Positions 63,310 through 64,000 of a stretch of 64,000 bases of DNA are shown here, one piece after another. Position 1 is the stretch's first letter. Each line of letters opens with the position of its first letter. Made by a program: the position numbers and the translations under genes. Below the pieces are notes generated by a model. The model was not told where the DNA came from. It was given only the letters and a program-made list of their open reading frames with translations, and did no database searches. The stretch lies in assembly GCF_001540865.1 (NCBI RefSeq), contig NC_033630.1, positions 2,552,386 to 2,616,385 of the forward strand, written 5' to 3'. The stretch is from Ananas comosus (Eukaryota > Streptophyta > Magnoliopsida > Poales > Bromeliaceae).

Positions 63310-63755
63310 TTCACTGCGGATGGACCGCTCCTATTCACAGAGCCCATGAAAGACGTTCGAGATGTATGGATAAGGGCTTCTAGCGTTAACGATGTTGGTA
63401 CAAGATCTCAATGCCTAACCCGCCTGACGGCTATCTGGTGGGTGATCTGGACCGTGAGGAACAACTTCCTCTTCTGCGAGATACCCCCGGTCCTTTCTTT
63501 CTCACTGGACAGCGTCCAACGTTTGATATCAGTATGGAGAGAGCTCTCGGCGGTGTCCTGACTCATCTGTTTTACTTTTACTTTTACGTTTACTTTTATT
63601 TTTTCTTTTCTTTTAAATTAAACTTTATCTTTATTTTCTTTTGTTGTTTTTTTTCTTTTCGAAAGTTTCAGCTGCTTTCATCATGTATGCCTAATTCATT
63701 TTACCTAATGAATGAAGCAAATAGCTTGCTACATTTTTCTAAAAAAAAAAAAAAA
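63310..63755 (+). mobile_element. 5'-truncated LINE, plus strand
   Basis: An open stretch encodes DVRDVWIRA ... LTAIWWVIWTVRNNFLFCE, matching the C-terminal ORF2 region of the LINE at 36.4-37.2 kb (ACWWVIWETRNGVIF). It ends GAATGAAGCAAATAGCTTGC, TCT and a 15-base A-run at 63741-63755. The left edge is approximate; I could not find a convincing target duplication. Confidence 0.78.
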
Positions 63756-63966
63756 GAAGATTTCTCTTATATCCGCTCTGAATATTAAATGATTTATTTA
63801 TTTATATGAGTTTATCAATCTAAATGTAGCACAACCGCATAACTAGCATGTCCATATTTTATAAAAACCTTTGAGGGTTTCTATCGTAGTATTCAAAAGG
63901 CGTAATGCTCTATATATTTATATACTTCACAAAATTCATTTGCTAAACTAATAAGCTATATATATT

Positions 63967-64000
63967 TTTTTTTTTTTTGAGAGAGATAGATAGCACGTTA
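63967..64000 (-). mobile_element. 3' end of another SINE, cut by the window edge
   Basis: A T-run followed by GAGAGAGATAGATAGCACG is the complement of the SINE 3' tail seen at 18332-18507. Only the tail is in the window. Confidence 0.7.

Overview
This window is plant nuclear DNA. Every protein gene has short exons joined by GT-AG introns (one intron is GC-AG). Exons are GC-rich, some strongly (GTE bromodomain gene, DUF455 gene, GDSL copy C), while introns and intergenic DNA are AT-rich. All recognisable products are land-plant families. The steep 5' GC bias of exon 1 in several genes suggests a monocot, probably a commelinid, but I cannot name the species.

Layout. (1) 1-3962, +: 3' two thirds of a Ycf45/SpoIIIAA-like AAA ATPase gene with a degenerate R3H-type tail (SPD1/At1g73170 family), cut by the left edge. 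(2) 4379-4913: Mutator-type MITE with a 10-bp target duplication, in front of (3) 5537-7728, +: a bromodomain + NET transcription factor of the GTE class, probably with a 3.3-kb intron in its 3' UTR. (4) 12262-14756, +: ferritin-like diiron DUF455 protein with an apparent frameshift near its N-terminus. (5) 16529-16917, +: TAXIMIN-type cysteine-rich peptide. (6) 20192-62027: three paralogous five-exon GDSL esterase/lipase genes: A (20192-23538, +, frameshifted in its last exon), B (31462-24649, -, intact with a 4.9-kb last intron) and C (58380-62027, +, intact). A and B are tail to tail about 1 kb apart; B and C are head to head across 27 kb of repeats.

The 31.5-58.3 kb stretch and the gaps around it are a transposon archive: 5'-truncated LINEs with target-site duplications, tRNA-derived SINEs whose 3' tail matches the LINE 3' tail, a 1.5-kb hAT element with an 8-bp target duplication holding two smaller inverted-repeat elements, several MITEs, and a group of inverted-repeat elements sitting in (TA)n microsatellites. 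The most unusual structure is an apparently perfect, spacer-free 846-bp palindrome at 54716-55561, which is either a very recent inverted duplication or an assembly artefact.

The genes do not form a pathway. The GDSL copies are a dispersed local gene-family cluster; the others are single-copy-type housekeeping, regulatory or signalling genes.
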